In this document: positions 10,101 to 25,100 of the stretch, piece after piece
How the letters are laid out: each line of letters begins with the position of its first letter
Numbering within the stretch: the first letter of the stretch is position 1
Assembly (NCBI GenBank): GCA_030562195.1
Contig: JAUJPP010000003.1
Span: 27,001,398 to 27,065,397 of the forward strand
DNA length: 64,000 nt
Reading direction: 5' to 3'
Source: Nipponacmea schrenckii
Taxonomy: Eukaryota; Mollusca; Gastropoda; Lottiidae
The notes under the pieces: model-generated
Databases searched by the model: none
Seen by the model: the letters and a program-made list of their open reading frames with translations, nothing else
What the model was told of the DNA's origin: nothing
Program-made: the position numbers and the translations under genes

Positions 10101-13100
10101 TGAACTGTAGAACCATTATAGAAATAACTCAATAATTTCAATCAAGAATATCAACTAATAATATTAAAAACACAATATTTGTAAATACTGTATAAGCTGT
10201 TACATAGTTCTTGGTTAGAGAAGTTCTTCAACTGTATAACCATTATAGCAGTAACTCAATAATTTCAATCAAGAGTGTCCTATTTGGGCATAACAGTATC
10301 GAAAACCAATTTGCAAATACTGTAGATTTATGAATAATGTGCGAAGGTATAAAAGACATCTCATGTTACCATTCTTAACTTAAATCAGGCTATATCTGTC
10401 ACTAGTAATATTCCGTCTATTCAAAAACTATTTGCATGAGTGACGCCAATTATTAATCAACAAATTAAGGCCAATAATCTTTGAGTTAATAAGATCGCAT
10501 ACGTTTGTGGAGAATTTTTGTAACTGTTTGAACCAAAATATCTGTTACTGCTTTAGTGGAATTGTTAGTGTTTTAACTCAATTTTTGTAACCGTTTTAAC
10601 TGGCCACCTAGGACTATTTTGAAGCTAATATTCCAATTTAGATAACAAAATAACAGTAAAATTTGATCTACCACCAAGATTTAGTACTATCTATTACCGT
10701 ACCTGGTATATCAGCCAGCTTGTTTCGACCAACAGTCTTCCCTTTACTACTTACATTCTTCTGAGACGTGGATTTCCTCAAATTCTGGAATCAGGAGTAA
10801 AATTTAAGAAACCAGGACATTATCAATAACAAGTGCTCTTAGAAAGTTTATAACGGCCCTAAGAAAGCTGTATTGGCTATATAGGTTATGGTAGTTAACA
10901 CTATATTGGCTATATAGGTTATGGTAGTTAACACTATATTGGCTATATAGGTTATAGTAGTTAACACTATATTGGCTATATAGGTTATAGTAGTTAACAC
11001 TATTTTGGCTATATAGGTTATGAGTAGTTAACACTATATTGGCTATATAGGTTATAGTAGTTAACACTATATTGGCTATATAGGTTATAGTAGTTAACAC
11101 TATATTGGCTATATAGGTTATAGTAGTTAACACTATATTGGCTATATAGGTTATAGTAGTTAACACTATATTGGCTATATAGGTTATAGTAGTTAACACT
11201 ATATTGGCTATATAGGTTATGGTAGTTAACACTATATTGGCTATATAGGTTATAGTAGTTAACACTATATTGGCTATATAGGTTATGTAGTTAACACTAT
11301 ATTGGCTATATAGGTTATGGTAGTTAACACTATATTGGCTATATAGGTTATAGTAGTTAACACTATATTGGCTATATTGTACGTTGAAATAATACGTGTT
11401 TACTTGCTTTATGGCTAATATTTATAGTGTTTTAAACTAATTTTGTAGGTTATAACTGTCCACTGCACTATTATTGGCTATATTTTAGATACAATTAACA
11501 GTATTGTATATATTTGATGTACTTACCACCAAGCATATTTAAGATACACTATTACTTGTATTTAGTATTCAGACAATTGTATATGAGATATTATGTATTA
11601 CCAATTTTATTAGTTAATTTCTTTTGGTATTGGTTTTTTTACAATATTGCTGGTAATCAGGACATTATTGGCATAATTCAAGTGCTCATTAGGAATAGAG
11701 TTTATATATTGCTTATAGGTTATAGTAGTTAACACTATATTGGCTATATAGGTTATAGTAGTTAACACTATATTGGCTATATAGGTTATAGTAGTTAACA
11801 CTATATTGGCTATATAGGTTATAGTAGTTAACACTATATTGGCTATATAGGTTATAGTAGTTAACACTATATTGGCTATATAGGTTATAGTAGTTAACAC
11901 TATATTGGCTATATAGGTTATAGTAGTTAACACTATATTGGCTATATAGGTTATAGTAGTTAACACTATATTGGCTATATAGGTTATAGTAGTTAACACT
12001 ATATTGGCTATATAGGTTATAGTAGTTAACACTATATTGGCTATATAGGTTATAGTAGTTAACACTATATTGGCTATATAGGTTATGGTAGTTAACACTA
12101 TATTGGCTATATAGGTTATAGTAGTTAACACTATATTGGCTATATAGGTTATAGTAGTTAACACTATATTGGCTATATAGGTTATAGTAGTTAACACTAT
12201 ATTGGCTATATAGGTTATGGTAGTTAACACTATATTGGCTATATAGGTTATAGTAGTTAACACTATATTGGCTATATAGGTTATGGTAGTTAACACTATA
12301 TTGGCTATATAGGTTATAGTAGTTAACACTATATTGGCTATATAGGTTATAGTAGTTAACACTATATTGGCTATATAGGTTATGGTAGTTAACACTATAT
12401 TGGCTATATAGGTTATAGTAGTTAACACTATATTGGCTATATAGGTTATAGTAGTTAACACTATATTGGCTATATAGGTTATAGTAGTTAACACTATATT
12501 GGCTATATAGGTTATAGTAGTTAACACTATATTGGCTATATAGGTTATAGTAGTTAACACTATATTGGCTATATAGGTTATAGTAGTTAACACTATATTG
12601 GCTATATAGGTTATAGTAGTTAACACTATATTGGCTATATAGGTTATGGTAGTTAACACTATATTGGCTATATAGGTTATAGTAGTTAACACTATATTGG
12701 CTATATAGGTTATGGTAGTTAACACTATATTGGCTATATAGGTTATAGTAGTTAACACTATATTGGCTATATAGGTTATGGTAGTTAACACTATATTGGC
12801 TATATAGGTTATAGTAGTTAACACTATATTGGCTATATAGGTTATAGTAGTTAACACTATATTGGCTATATAGGTTATAGTAGTTAACACTATATTGGCT
12901 ATATAGGTTATAGTAGTTAACACTATATTGGCTATATAGGTTATGGTAGTTAACACTATATTGGCTATATAGGTTATGGTAGTTAACACTATATTGGCTA
13001 TATAGGTTATGGTAGTTAACATTATATTGGCTATATAGGTTATAGTAGTTAACACTATATTGGCTATATAGGTTATAGTAGTTAACACTATATTGGCTAT

Positions 13101-16100
13101 ATAGGTTATGGTAGTTAACACTATATTGGCTATATAGTAGTTAAACACTATAGTAGAATATATTTGTTGAATTAAGGGAAAGGTTGGTTTTCGGCAAGTT
13201 AATGTTCACTTCCAGCAGATGCTGTGATCACAAACTAGGTAGTTGCTAGTAGTTATAAAGAATTTAATGAGAAAAAAATTTAGGATATTATACTATTTAA
13301 ACAGATTGTATTTACTGTCATGTCTGTTCCTTAAAGACTAACTATACTATCAAATATTAAATTTAAACTTACTGTATTGCTGATGGATGTAGGAATATTA
13401 CTTTCCAAACCAGTTCGTTTTCGTCTTCTTAAATCACTTTCAATCTGAGATATTTTTCGAACGCCACCTTTATATTTCTCGTTGACTGGCGGTAAACTGG
13501 TCTCGGTATGAATACTTAATTTCTCCGCCGTCACCGAGGAAAGATTGTCATCACTATGGGGAGTTCCGTTAAAATGAAACATGCCCTCTTCATAGTCTTT
13601 ATTATGTTTCGCTAAGCGACTTGGAGTCAGAGCGTTGGGAGGAAATTCACTAGTCGAGTCTTGAATTGGTCGATAAAGAGTTCTTGGACCTTGAGAATTT
13701 TGAGCCTTGGTTCGTTTTTTTGCTGCTAACGCTGCAATATTTCTCGTGTTTGATACGATTGTCTCTTTATCATCGAAAGATTGACGAGATTGTAACCCAG
13801 TCACATGTTTCCCTGCTGTTAAATAAGAATCGGTTTTCCATTGAGTTTCTAGCTGTTTTAATTTGGCACTACGAGTAAAAACTTTGGTATCATCTTCATA
13901 TCTGCAATATTCAAGCAAGTAATGTGTTTCTTAATGTCTTCTTAAAGTTTTTTAAAATCTTATAAAACATGGTTTCAAATTAGATCTTTCATTTCAAAGG
14001 AAAGAAATTATATGAATTGAAATTATTTGAAGTTTAAATCAAGTAGGAAGTAAAACTCCATTCATTTCATTTGAAGTTTAAATCAGACATCTCATTGATA
14101 CAGCCTACAATGTGTTAAAAGGGTCACTATGGACACACCACTTCAGCCACAGAAACTAGGATATCTGGTGTTAAGCTTTGACAATATTTCTATAAATCCT
14201 TTTTTTAAATATTCAATTTGAAATTTTGAGAAATATATCAAAAGTACACTAAACAATAGAGCACTATAATGTAACATGTGCTATAAGATACGTACTTATG
14301 GTTTCCTGATACAATTTACTCCTGAACAATGCTGAACAAACCTACCAGTCGAATGTCTGACTACATTCTAAAATAACATCTCTAATAAATTCTTACCCGA
14401 TATTTAGGTCTGTGAGATTACTGGGTTGTCTAACGTCTCCGAAAGTACTGCGAGCTCCACTTGCCGTTAAAAACTAAAATTAAAAAAATTCAATCTCATG
14501 ACTTTACTAATGTAAGATTCTCCCAATTGAAGTCTTCCCAGTGTTCATTGTTCACACTCAGAGGGCTGTTGAATTATTCTATAGCTTTCAAGTAACTATG
14601 TCAAGGTACTTAGAACGTTTTACCTTTTCTACATCATTGAGACTCATCTCAATACAGCCTAACACAAACTTTCTGGTATCATTGAAGAATGTAAATGTAG
14701 CAATCAGTTAGTCTTGTTTGTCGAAGTTTGATTTAGCAATGAGCAATAAAAAATATGGGTGATTTTTGGTTATGATTTCAAGATCACAGCATTATTTGTT
14801 TTTCATTTTACTCTTTACTGCTGTCCGTTTAGCTATTGTTAAGAAACGACAATTTTTTTTATCAAATATGACGTATTGATTTATTCTATATTATTCTTGG
14901 AGTATAAGTTTATAATAACTTGACAATGACAATGAAAAGAAGATCTATCATAAAATCAAATCTTACCTTTAATGCTGGAGTTTGTCCTGTTGAATCTTCA
15001 CCTTTCAATATTTTATCTTGTCTCTCTATTTTATAGAGTTCATACAATTCATCCAGATCTTTAGGGCAGGGAACGTGACTATCTGAAATTCAAAATAATA
15101 AATTTCTTTCAATATTCTATCTAGAATATCCAGTTTATACAGTAACGGATTAATATAATCTTGCTATAGATCTACTATATTATATACAAACTATAAGCAT
15201 GTTTTCAAAACCATGTATGTATGAATTAACTATTTACAAATTGCCAAAAAAGGATAATTCAGAATCATTTTAAGATATTTTGTCATAAATTGTGGCTGAA
15301 CTTTTAGTATCTGCATCAATGTTACTGTTCAGAGAAGCTAACAGCAGAAAATGCATTCAATAATGCTTTAAATTGATGTTTCTATAGCACAGTCAGTACA
15401 ATCATTAGTTATTTCACATGACGTCATTTGCTTGGGTAAAGCTCACGCGATATCCTTGTAAAATATAGTTGTTTCTTTCTATCTTAAGAATGTTAAATGA
15501 TAAAAGGTTTGACCGAAAACTAACTTTTAAACAGAATCTTAGTCATAAAAATTGTTACTTTCTCTTCTTCAGAAAAATGAATGGAGTTTTACATCCTACT
15601 CTTCTGCACGTTATTGTAGTAATGAGGAAAACTGTCTTCTTCAGTAAAATAAAAAATAAAAACTAAAATCATAAAGAAAAAACTTACCACTTTAAAAAAT
15701 CGTTTTGTTTTAACACACCCAAAAATTAAGATGTCGGAAGGTTTTCACCAAGTTCTTTTCTGATATTAAAAACTTCACAGCAAATTTATTAAAATTCCCG
15801 CGTGGGTTTCACTGTAGTCTTATGACGTTTCACACTGCTTACTTTTATGGTATTTTTTCTAAGAGGGTGAAATAACTCAAAAAACTATTTTTCATGAAAA
15901 ACTAGCCCAATTGCGATTTCGAACTACAACATAAATGATCACAGAAAGTTTATTAAGCTCTAGACAAAAATTTGTTTTTGCGATCTATTTGCATTCACAC
16001 TCCAAAATTATGTGCCGGACAGAACGGACACGGACGACAGAAACCCAGCAACGGAGAATGGACAGGGGTGATGACAATATACGACCACATTATAATGTAG

Positions 16101-19100
16101 GCGTATAAAAACTATAATCATAAAGAATAAAATCTTACCATCTATTAAATCTCGTTGTTGTTTGATAATTTCATCACATAAATTACGATGATGTCGGAAC
16201 CGAGTTATCACCATGTCTTTTTTCTTGATTTCAAAATCTCTCATCAGACGTGAGGCAATGTTATGTAGATTTTCAATCTCCAGTTCGTGGACTTTACACA
16301 TTTGTCTTATGATTTCTTGTTGATCAGCACTGCTTACTTTTATAGGTATTAACTATAGAGGGATAAAAATATGTCATTGTTTCTCTAACACAGAACTTAA
16401 TTTGTTTATGAAATGATACCTAGCTAGATTGCAGATTTTGAAGTACAGACATTATGATGCTTTAGAGAATAGATCTTATTAGGAGCTCTTAGACAGAACC
16501 TAGTTTGTTTATGAACTGATACTATCTTAGCTAGCTTGCAGATAGCAGCTCCAAATTGATGTACAAGCACAAACATGGTGATACTTTAGATCTTATTAGG
16601 AGCACTGGACGACTATGCAACTAATAAATATTAGAGCAACTGGATGAAATTAAGACTGGAAGAAATTAAATGTTAGACACCAGCTAATGTGGAAGTGTTG
16701 ACTCGTGTATATTAAAACACATTCCTATAGTTCATATATTTATTGAGAGGTAGGCCTACGTCTTCACTCCATGGGGGATACTCATAAAGACAAAAGTAAA
16801 AGACGTGCTAATGCGCGAAGCCATGAAATGCATGTGTTATAAATATTCATTTAAATGTTCAATATTCATGTATGTTAACTGAAGAACAGTTTCTTCCAAC
16901 ATCTGAATATTGTGACATTCTGCGTATTCCTAACATCATTTTCTGGTCCAGATTGATTTCCTTCTTATTCATCTTTAAAAAAACTTGTATTCCAACATTC
17001 TGTGTATTCCGAATTCTGACACTAATCAGTGGTCCCGACAGTCAACAAAATCTGTATAATCCTACATCAAGTTATCTTAATTACTTACCGGTATTGTCAA
17101 TTAGATAAACAATTATTTTATTGATAATCAGGATCACATCACATGAATTTTACTAGGGTACTATGATCAAAACAGGGAAATTATTTTTAATGAAAGTGGA
17201 CTTTGAAACTAAAGGAATCCTAGAATGGGAGAACATCTGGAGTTTTATTATATTACAACTTGAAGCCTCTAAAGGAATTGGACCAATTTTGGCATGAAAG
17301 TTCGATGACTTTGAAAACGCAATACTCTAAATTGAGGTTCGATAGCAAATGTCGGTTGTGGATTCTGATCTTGAAGTCTGATGACCTTGAATAAGTCATC
17401 TTTACTCATAAGTCCAGTCCACCCAAATGTAAATAGGTACAGATAATCTGGGAAAGATCAATGCCAAGAGGTTTTGCCAAGGATCAGCTGGTTAAAAAGG
17501 ATTCCTGTCACGGCAGACTTTTAAAATATAGTTGTTTCTTCTTTCTTTTGAGTGAACCCATCAGTTGTTCATCCTTCACTTACTTAGATCTTGACCTAAA
17601 CCTGATGCATGTGCTCATTTTCTAGTTTATTGTTTCAGTTTCTTACCTCTTCGAGTTTTTTCTGTTTATCTTTGGCATTTTCTAATTCATGTTGAATAGT
17701 GATTCTAACTTTCTCTGTTCTGTATTTCTCCTCGTGTAAAACTTTCATCTCTTCCCGAGCAACTCGTACGTCTTCTGGTTCGGTGATGTCATCAAACCCT
17801 CCCACTTCTTCTAAAGATAAAAATAAAACATCTTGAATATCATTCACACACAATCAACAAGGATTAGGCTGTAGTTGCAATGTAGTTAATTCCTTTTCTT
17901 CAGCCGAAAACTAATTTAGCGAAATGTTTGAGATGGATCAAGTCCTGCAGACGGCCATAAGACCAACTCAAGGTGGATAGGATCAATGGAAATCGCAACA
18001 TACTTATTTGTTTCAAAGTAAGTGTATATATGTATTTTTTAAATTTCAAATCGAAGAGAATGTTGCTTTTTTGGTCTAACTCGATTGCGTTATCCGGTAG
18101 ATATGTCACTGCTATGTTGTCCAGAATATCCAAAATGAGTCGCTTGCCGCCGCCATGTTTACTGTGTTTGTGATACATGATTACAGTTACTGCTTTGGGG
18201 GAGTGGCTAAACTCCCTACGTCGGATCTATGAATTGATTAATTATTTCTAATATTCAGTTAGAACACCTGACACTATTTATATCAGATTGTAGAGAGATC
18301 AGTTTATGTTTTCTTCTCACAGAGAGAAGCATCCAGTTTATTCAAAACCACTACTTCTGTCCAATCTATGTCAATTATTTACCTTTTCGTCTTATTCTAG
18401 AAAACTTGACTAAGACAAAATCCAGATTTTAGGAAATACAGAAATCTGATGGATTACAAAACTAAAATTTTATGTTAAGTTCAAGATTTCATTAACCTAA
18501 TTGGATTTAAAATATTATTAATCAGAGACCAGATAAGATTAGGTATTAAATAAATAAGATAACTATTATAGATATACTACTCCTTCCTTTCAACGTTTCA
18601 ATTCACATACAGGAATCTTTATCAAGCACAAACAATAATACTGATAATGATTATTATTGTTTGTGCTTGATAAAGATTCCTGATTGTGAATTGAAACGTT
18701 GCAAAAATTAAAGGAAGGAGTAGTATATCCATAATAGTTATCTTATTTATTTAATGTTCTATCTACTTCTAAATGTCATTTAAAGATTAAGATTAGGTAT
18801 GTTTAGAATTAGTGAAAAGCCTGATTAAGTGTTTTAAATGAATACATTGTCATACACACCTTCAAATTTATTATCAGTTGTCTGGGTATTTTCTCTCTTT
18901 TGTAGTAGTCTAGCTTTTTCTACATCCCACCTAAAATAAATCAAATGACAGTATTTTCTAGAGAAGCCAAAATGTTTTCTTTCTGATCGCAATATTGCTA
19001 TGGAATGTGGTAATGCAAAAAACAAATTAACAATCCACCAATCCACGTATCGAAAGGATACCATAACTTATTTGATTAGTTGAATACTATAACCTAGAAC

Positions 19101-22100
19101 ATTGTATTCTGGTCTCACTTACCTTCCTCTTTTCCTATATGTAAGATCTGGGTAGTAAGGCAAGATAGGAAAAGGGAAGATACTGTTCTGAGGGTGGACG
19201 TGGGTGGGTTGCTCAAAAGTAAAACATTACTTTGTAACCAGCAGCTTCCTGCACATCCTAATTAGATGGGCCAAAACTGCCAACCTACCATGAGAGTTAG
19301 CGCTTAAGCAGGCCGCTACAGCTTGGATTTGTGTGGAAAGTGTTTTCCATGTAACACATGACCATTGGAAATCAGGGGAGTAGAGGAGACAGTATTCCAA
19401 CTTATCAACAGACAATAAGTATGATATTGTTAAGATACTCCTGAATAGAACTTCCATTAGGCTGAAATCAATAAATCAGTGATAAACCATAAGAAAAGAA
19501 TACGACTTGTAAAATCGCCACCATGTTTTTTCAGATTTTACGATACAATTTGATTTGAAGTAAAGAGATCCTCAAAATGATCTTCATAATTGGAAGAGAC
19601 CGCAATCTAATGAATCCGGATAAATCGTCTCCAAAATAGTAAATCAGGTAATTGGCAAATCGAAACCGGCTCTGAACCAGATTTATTAAAAAACCCGTGG
19701 GGCTATTTAACAAAATAGAGTAGACATTGATGCAGAATAATATAATAATTATTTTAGTATGATTACCAACTCTACGATGATAACAAACAACCCATCAAGA
19801 ACTAAGGCATGTTATAATTAGATTTGAAAGCCTGGTTTTAGAGACTGTCTTCACTAATCAATTGTAGAGGTTATGAACTACTGCAATAACTTACTCCATC
19901 TGGCTTTACAATAAGTTGTTCTCGTAGTTGGTTTCAAGATCTTCCGTCGAATTATTTTGAACTTCCATTAAACTTCGTCTGAAAAATATAACATCAGCTG
20001 ATAAATTCAATAACAGAAACAATATCTGTCTCGTGAAAATCCTACATGTTGATTTGTTTGGCAGATTTTACGGATAAATTCTGATTTTGAATATAGAAAA
20101 AATAAAGATCCTCAAAATGGATCACTATATAATATATTGGGAGATAAACTCCAGTAAACCAGCACCCCCTCTAAACCGCAATCCGGCATCAAAATCAAGT
20201 CCCAAAATAGTAAATCTAGGTAATTGGTCGCTCTAAACTGGCATCTGAATCCATATTTATTGAAGTTAATCCGTTGACGGCATCAAAGATAAATAAGACA
20301 TGTGCAGAATAATCACTAATCTAATTATTTACACTTTAATGAATTACTACTGCTATGGATAAAAAGGCAACCCCTCCAAACTGGCATTTATCACAGGTTC
20401 TGAAAGCCTGCTGGTTTAGAGAGGTTTCACTGTAATGTGATATTAACACTCCAAACTAACCTTAACTCCATCTGGTCTTTAAAACACGTTAATAATTGTT
20501 CTCGTAGTTTATTCATCTCTCCTCTATCTGCTGTGTTCTTAGCCATTAATACTTCAGCTGTAAAAAATTATTACACTTAACAAATATAATGGAGTTTTAT
20601 GTCTCTTCTTCAAGCTATCAAATTATTACAATCAGATAAAATCAGAAAATGAAAAAATAGTTCTGAATGAGATGCTATCTACATACATTGTATAAATATA
20701 GTCCTGAATGAGATTCTATCTACATACATTGTATAAATATAGTTCTGAATGAGATGGTATCTACATACATTGTATAAATATAGTTCTGAATGAGATGGTA
20801 TCTACATACATTGTATAAATATAGTTCTGAATGAGATGCTATCTACATACATTGTATAAATATAGTTCTGAATGAGATGCTATCTACATACATTGTATAA
20901 ATATAGTTCTGAATGAGATGCTATCTACATACATTGTATAAATATAGTTCTGAATGAGATGCTATCTACTTACATTGTACAGCTTGTATAAATATAGTTC
21001 TGAATGAGATGCTATCTACATACATTGTTTAAATATAGTTCTGAATGAGATTCTATCTACATACATTGTATAAATATACAGTATATCCTGCTCATACTAC
21101 CACCTTTATTAAGAGCCCACCTTTAATGAACGACCACAATAAATTCCCCCTAAAGAGTTAAAGTATTATCGACAATAAGGGCCCTGTTTTACCCTTGATT
21201 AAAATAACTTAATTACGACCATGACACTTTTGATTATCTCCCGTGTTCACAAGCTGTTCCGGAATTAAAATTTCAAGTAAAGAAGGATATCTTATTGATT
21301 AAGGTAGAGAATTTTCTTTAAACATAATAACTGTGACAACTTTGGTATTAAAAGAAATAAAATACGACAAAATAGAGTATCCGTCGGTAGATGGGATCAC
21401 AAGCAGTAGAAACTATACATGTATGAGTAAAATAAGATCCTAGATTCCAAAACGTCAAAACGAAATGGTTTTCAGTTCCTCTCTTAAGAGGCCACCTTCA
21501 CTCAGCGATTTTTGAATATTCCCTTGAGTTCCTGAATGCAGGTTCTACTGTAGTTCAATGAATGCTATCACATACATTGTATAAATATAGTTCTGAATGA
21601 GATGCTATCTACATACATTGTATAAATATAATTCTGAATGAGATGTACCTCATTGTAGGCCCTACATTGTATAAATATAGTTCTGAATGAGATGCTATGT
21701 ACTCACATTGTACAGCTTGTATAAATATAGTTCTGAATGAGATGGTATCTTATTGTATAAATATAGTTCTGAATGAGATGGTATCTACAACATTGTATAA
21801 ATATAGTTCTGAATGAGATGCTATACTACATACATTGTATAAATATAGTTCTGAATGAGATGCTATCTACATACATTGTATAAATATAGTTCTGAATGAG
21901 ATGGTATCTACATACATTGTATAAATATAGTTCTGAATGAGATGGTATCTACATACATTGTATAAATATAGTTCTGAATGAGATTCTATTCTACATACAT
22001 TGTATAAATATACAGTATTCTGTAACGACCACTTTATTAAGACCCACTTTAATGAACGACCACAATAAATCCCTACGAGTTTTCAATGTAATTATCGACT

Positions 22101-25100
22101 TAACCATTTTACCAATTGTTAAAATAATAATTAGCGAATGACATGTTATCTCCCGTGTACACAAGCGTGTTACCGGGCAATTTGCAAGTAAAGAAGGATT
22201 CTTTTTTAATGAGAATTTTGACTTTAAAACATAATAACTGTGAAACTTTGGTATCTAAAAGAAAATAATAGACAAAATAGAGATCCCTCGGTAGATAGGA
22301 CATGCACAAGCAGTAGAAATATACAGTATGAGAAAAGAGATCCTATGATTTCCAACGTCAAACGAAAGGTTTTGCAGTTCCTCTCTGAAGAGGCCACCTT
22401 CACTCAGCCACCGTTTTTGAATATTCCCTTGAGTGGTCTCTGAATGCAGGTTCTACTGTAGTTCTGAATGAGATGCTATCTACATACATTGTATAAATAT
22501 AGTTCTGAATGAGATGCTATCTACATACATTGTATAAATATAGTTCTGAATGAGATGCTATCTACTTACATTGTACAGCTTGTATAAATATAGTTCTGAA
22601 TGAGATGCTATGTGCTCACATTGTACAGCTTGTATAAATATAGTTCTGAATGAGATGCTATCTACATACATTGTATAAATATAGTTCTGAATGAGATGCT
22701 ATCCACATACATTGGACAGCTTGTATAAATATAGTTCTGAATGAGATGCTATCTACATACATTGCACAGCTTGTATAAATTTAGTTCTTAATGAGATGCT
22801 ATCTAATTAAATTGTACAGCTTGTATAAATATAGTTCTGAACGAGATGCTATCTACTTACATTGTACAGCTTGTATAAATATAGTTCTGAATGAGATGCT
22901 ATCTACAAACATGGTATAAATATAGTTCTGAATGAGATGCTATCTACATACATTGTACAGCTTGTATAAATATAGTTCTGAATGAGATGCTATCTACATA
23001 CATTGTATAAATATAGTTCTGAATGAGATGCTATCTACTTACATTGTACAGCTTGTATAAATATAGTTCTAAATGAGATGCTATGTACGTACATTGTACA
23101 GCTTGTATAAATATAGTTCTGAATGTGATGCTATCTACTTACATTGTACAGCTTGTATAAATATAGTTCTGAATGAGATGCTATGTACTCACATTGCACA
23201 GCTTGTATAAATATAGTTTTTAATGAGATGCTATGTACTTACATTGTACAGCTCGTATAAATATAGTTTTGAAAGAGATGCTATCTACTTAAATTGTAAA
23301 GCTCGTATAAATATATTTCTAAATGAGATGCTATGTACTTACATTGTACAGCTTGTATAAATATAGCTCTGAATGAGATGCTATCTACTTACATTGTACA
23401 GCTTGTATAAATATAGTTCTGAATGAGATGCTATGTACTCACATTGTACAGCTTGTATAAATATAGTTCTGAATGAGATGCTATCTACATACATTGTATA
23501 AATATATTTCTGAATGAGATGCTATGTACTTACATTGCACAGCTTGTATAAATATAGTTTTTAATGAGATGCTATGTACTTACATTGTACAGCTCGTATA
23601 AATATAGTTTTGAAAGAGATGCTATCTACTTAAATTGTAAAGCTCGTATAAATATATTTCTAAATGAGATGCTATGTACTTACATTGTACAGCTTGTATA
23701 AATATAGTTCTGAATGAGATGCTATCTATTTACATTGTACAGCTTGTATAAATATAGTTCTAAATGAGATGCTATGTACTTACATTGTACAGCTTGTATA
23801 TTGGCTACGGCGTGTTGTCTGCTAGCTGTTCCTTGGTCATGAAGTCTGTCTCGTAGTCGTAGTATTTCTTCACGTAGTTCTGTTATAATGTTGGTGTATT
23901 GAGCTATATGATAAGCCACATCTGTTACATTTCTTCTCACCTATAAATAGAAAGGATTATTCAAACTGTGATAAAAACAAGGCAAAGAGTTGAAATTTAA
24001 GACAAGAAATCTTCAGAATGACCGCAAAAATTTGTTTGTAAGCTAGATAAGATCAATATTTCTTTTTTAATGTATACAAATTGAGAAAAAAGAATCCTTA
24101 AAAGTGTACAAAATTAAGTCAAAATTTTAAACAATGACAGTCCACAATTCTAAAAATAACCAACCTTAGTTTTAATGTGTTTAGCTCTATCAGCATAGAC
24201 TAGTGTATTACGAGATTCTTCAAAGTTTAAACTGGCTGGACTGATGTGGGCTATCATAACAGTTTTACAATTTCCACCCAGAGCATCTTTTAACAACCTC
24301 GTTAATTTACTGTCTCGGTAATTAATATAACGACTTGCATTCTTCTCACCTGAAAAATATTAGAAATTACTTTTGTGAAAAGAAGAAAAGTTATTTCTTT
24401 TGTAAAATAGTAAAAAGAATCATGATTTTCTAACTGAATGTTACTTATGACCCAAGTCTTCATCACGAAGTCATAAGCTAAATATTTTTAACTTGTAACA
24501 TTTCAATGTGGTTCTCACACTGTCATCAGGAATATAATGATACTTCTAGAATATTTATTATTTTCAATGTTTCAATGTGGTTCTCACACTGTCATCAGGA
24601 ATATAATGATACTTCTAGAATATTTATTATTTTCAATGTTTCAATGTGGTTCTCACACTGTCATCAGGAATATAATGATACTTCTAGAATATTTATTATT
24701 TTCAATGTTTCAATGTGGTTCTCACACTGTCATCAGGAATATAATGATACTTCTAGAATATTTATTATTTTAATGTTTCAATGTGGTTCTCACACTGTCA
24801 TCAGGAATATAATGATACTTCTAGAATATTTATTATTTTCAATGTTTCAATGTGGTTCTCACACTGTCATCAGGAATATAATGATACTTCTAGAATATTT
24901 ATTATTTTCAATGTTTCAATGTGGTTCTCACACTGTCATCAGGAATATAATGAAGCTTCTAGAATATTTATTATTTTCAATGTTTCAATGTGGTTCTCAC
25001 ACTGTCATCAGGAATATAATGATACTTCTAGAATATTTATTATTTTCAATGTTTCAATGTGGTTCTCACACTGTCATCAGGAATATAATGATACTTCTAG

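Larger units (their letters stand above)
19420..20557. repeat. Local tandem duplication of exon 10 end - intron 10 - exon 11 start
   Basis: Sequence at about 19440-19925 repeats about 19960-20512 in the same orientation. It matches in the exon 10 tail (CTACGAGAACAA, CCAGATGGAG), intron pieces such as CCAAAATAGTAAATC and GCAGAATAAT, and the exon 11 start (TTAATGGAAGTT). The two copies differ by many one- and two-base indels rather than mainly substitutions. Confidence 0.7.

Noticed and set aside
11610..13148. 512-codon minus-strand open frame of an 11-residue repeat
   Set aside because: It is the 33-bp array read in a frame free of stops; period divisible by three, no splice or homology support, lies in a KIF19 intron.
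19227..19457. 76-codon minus-strand frame as a separate gene
   Set aside because: Its start is the duplicated exon 11 block of KIF19; the rest has no homology I recognise.
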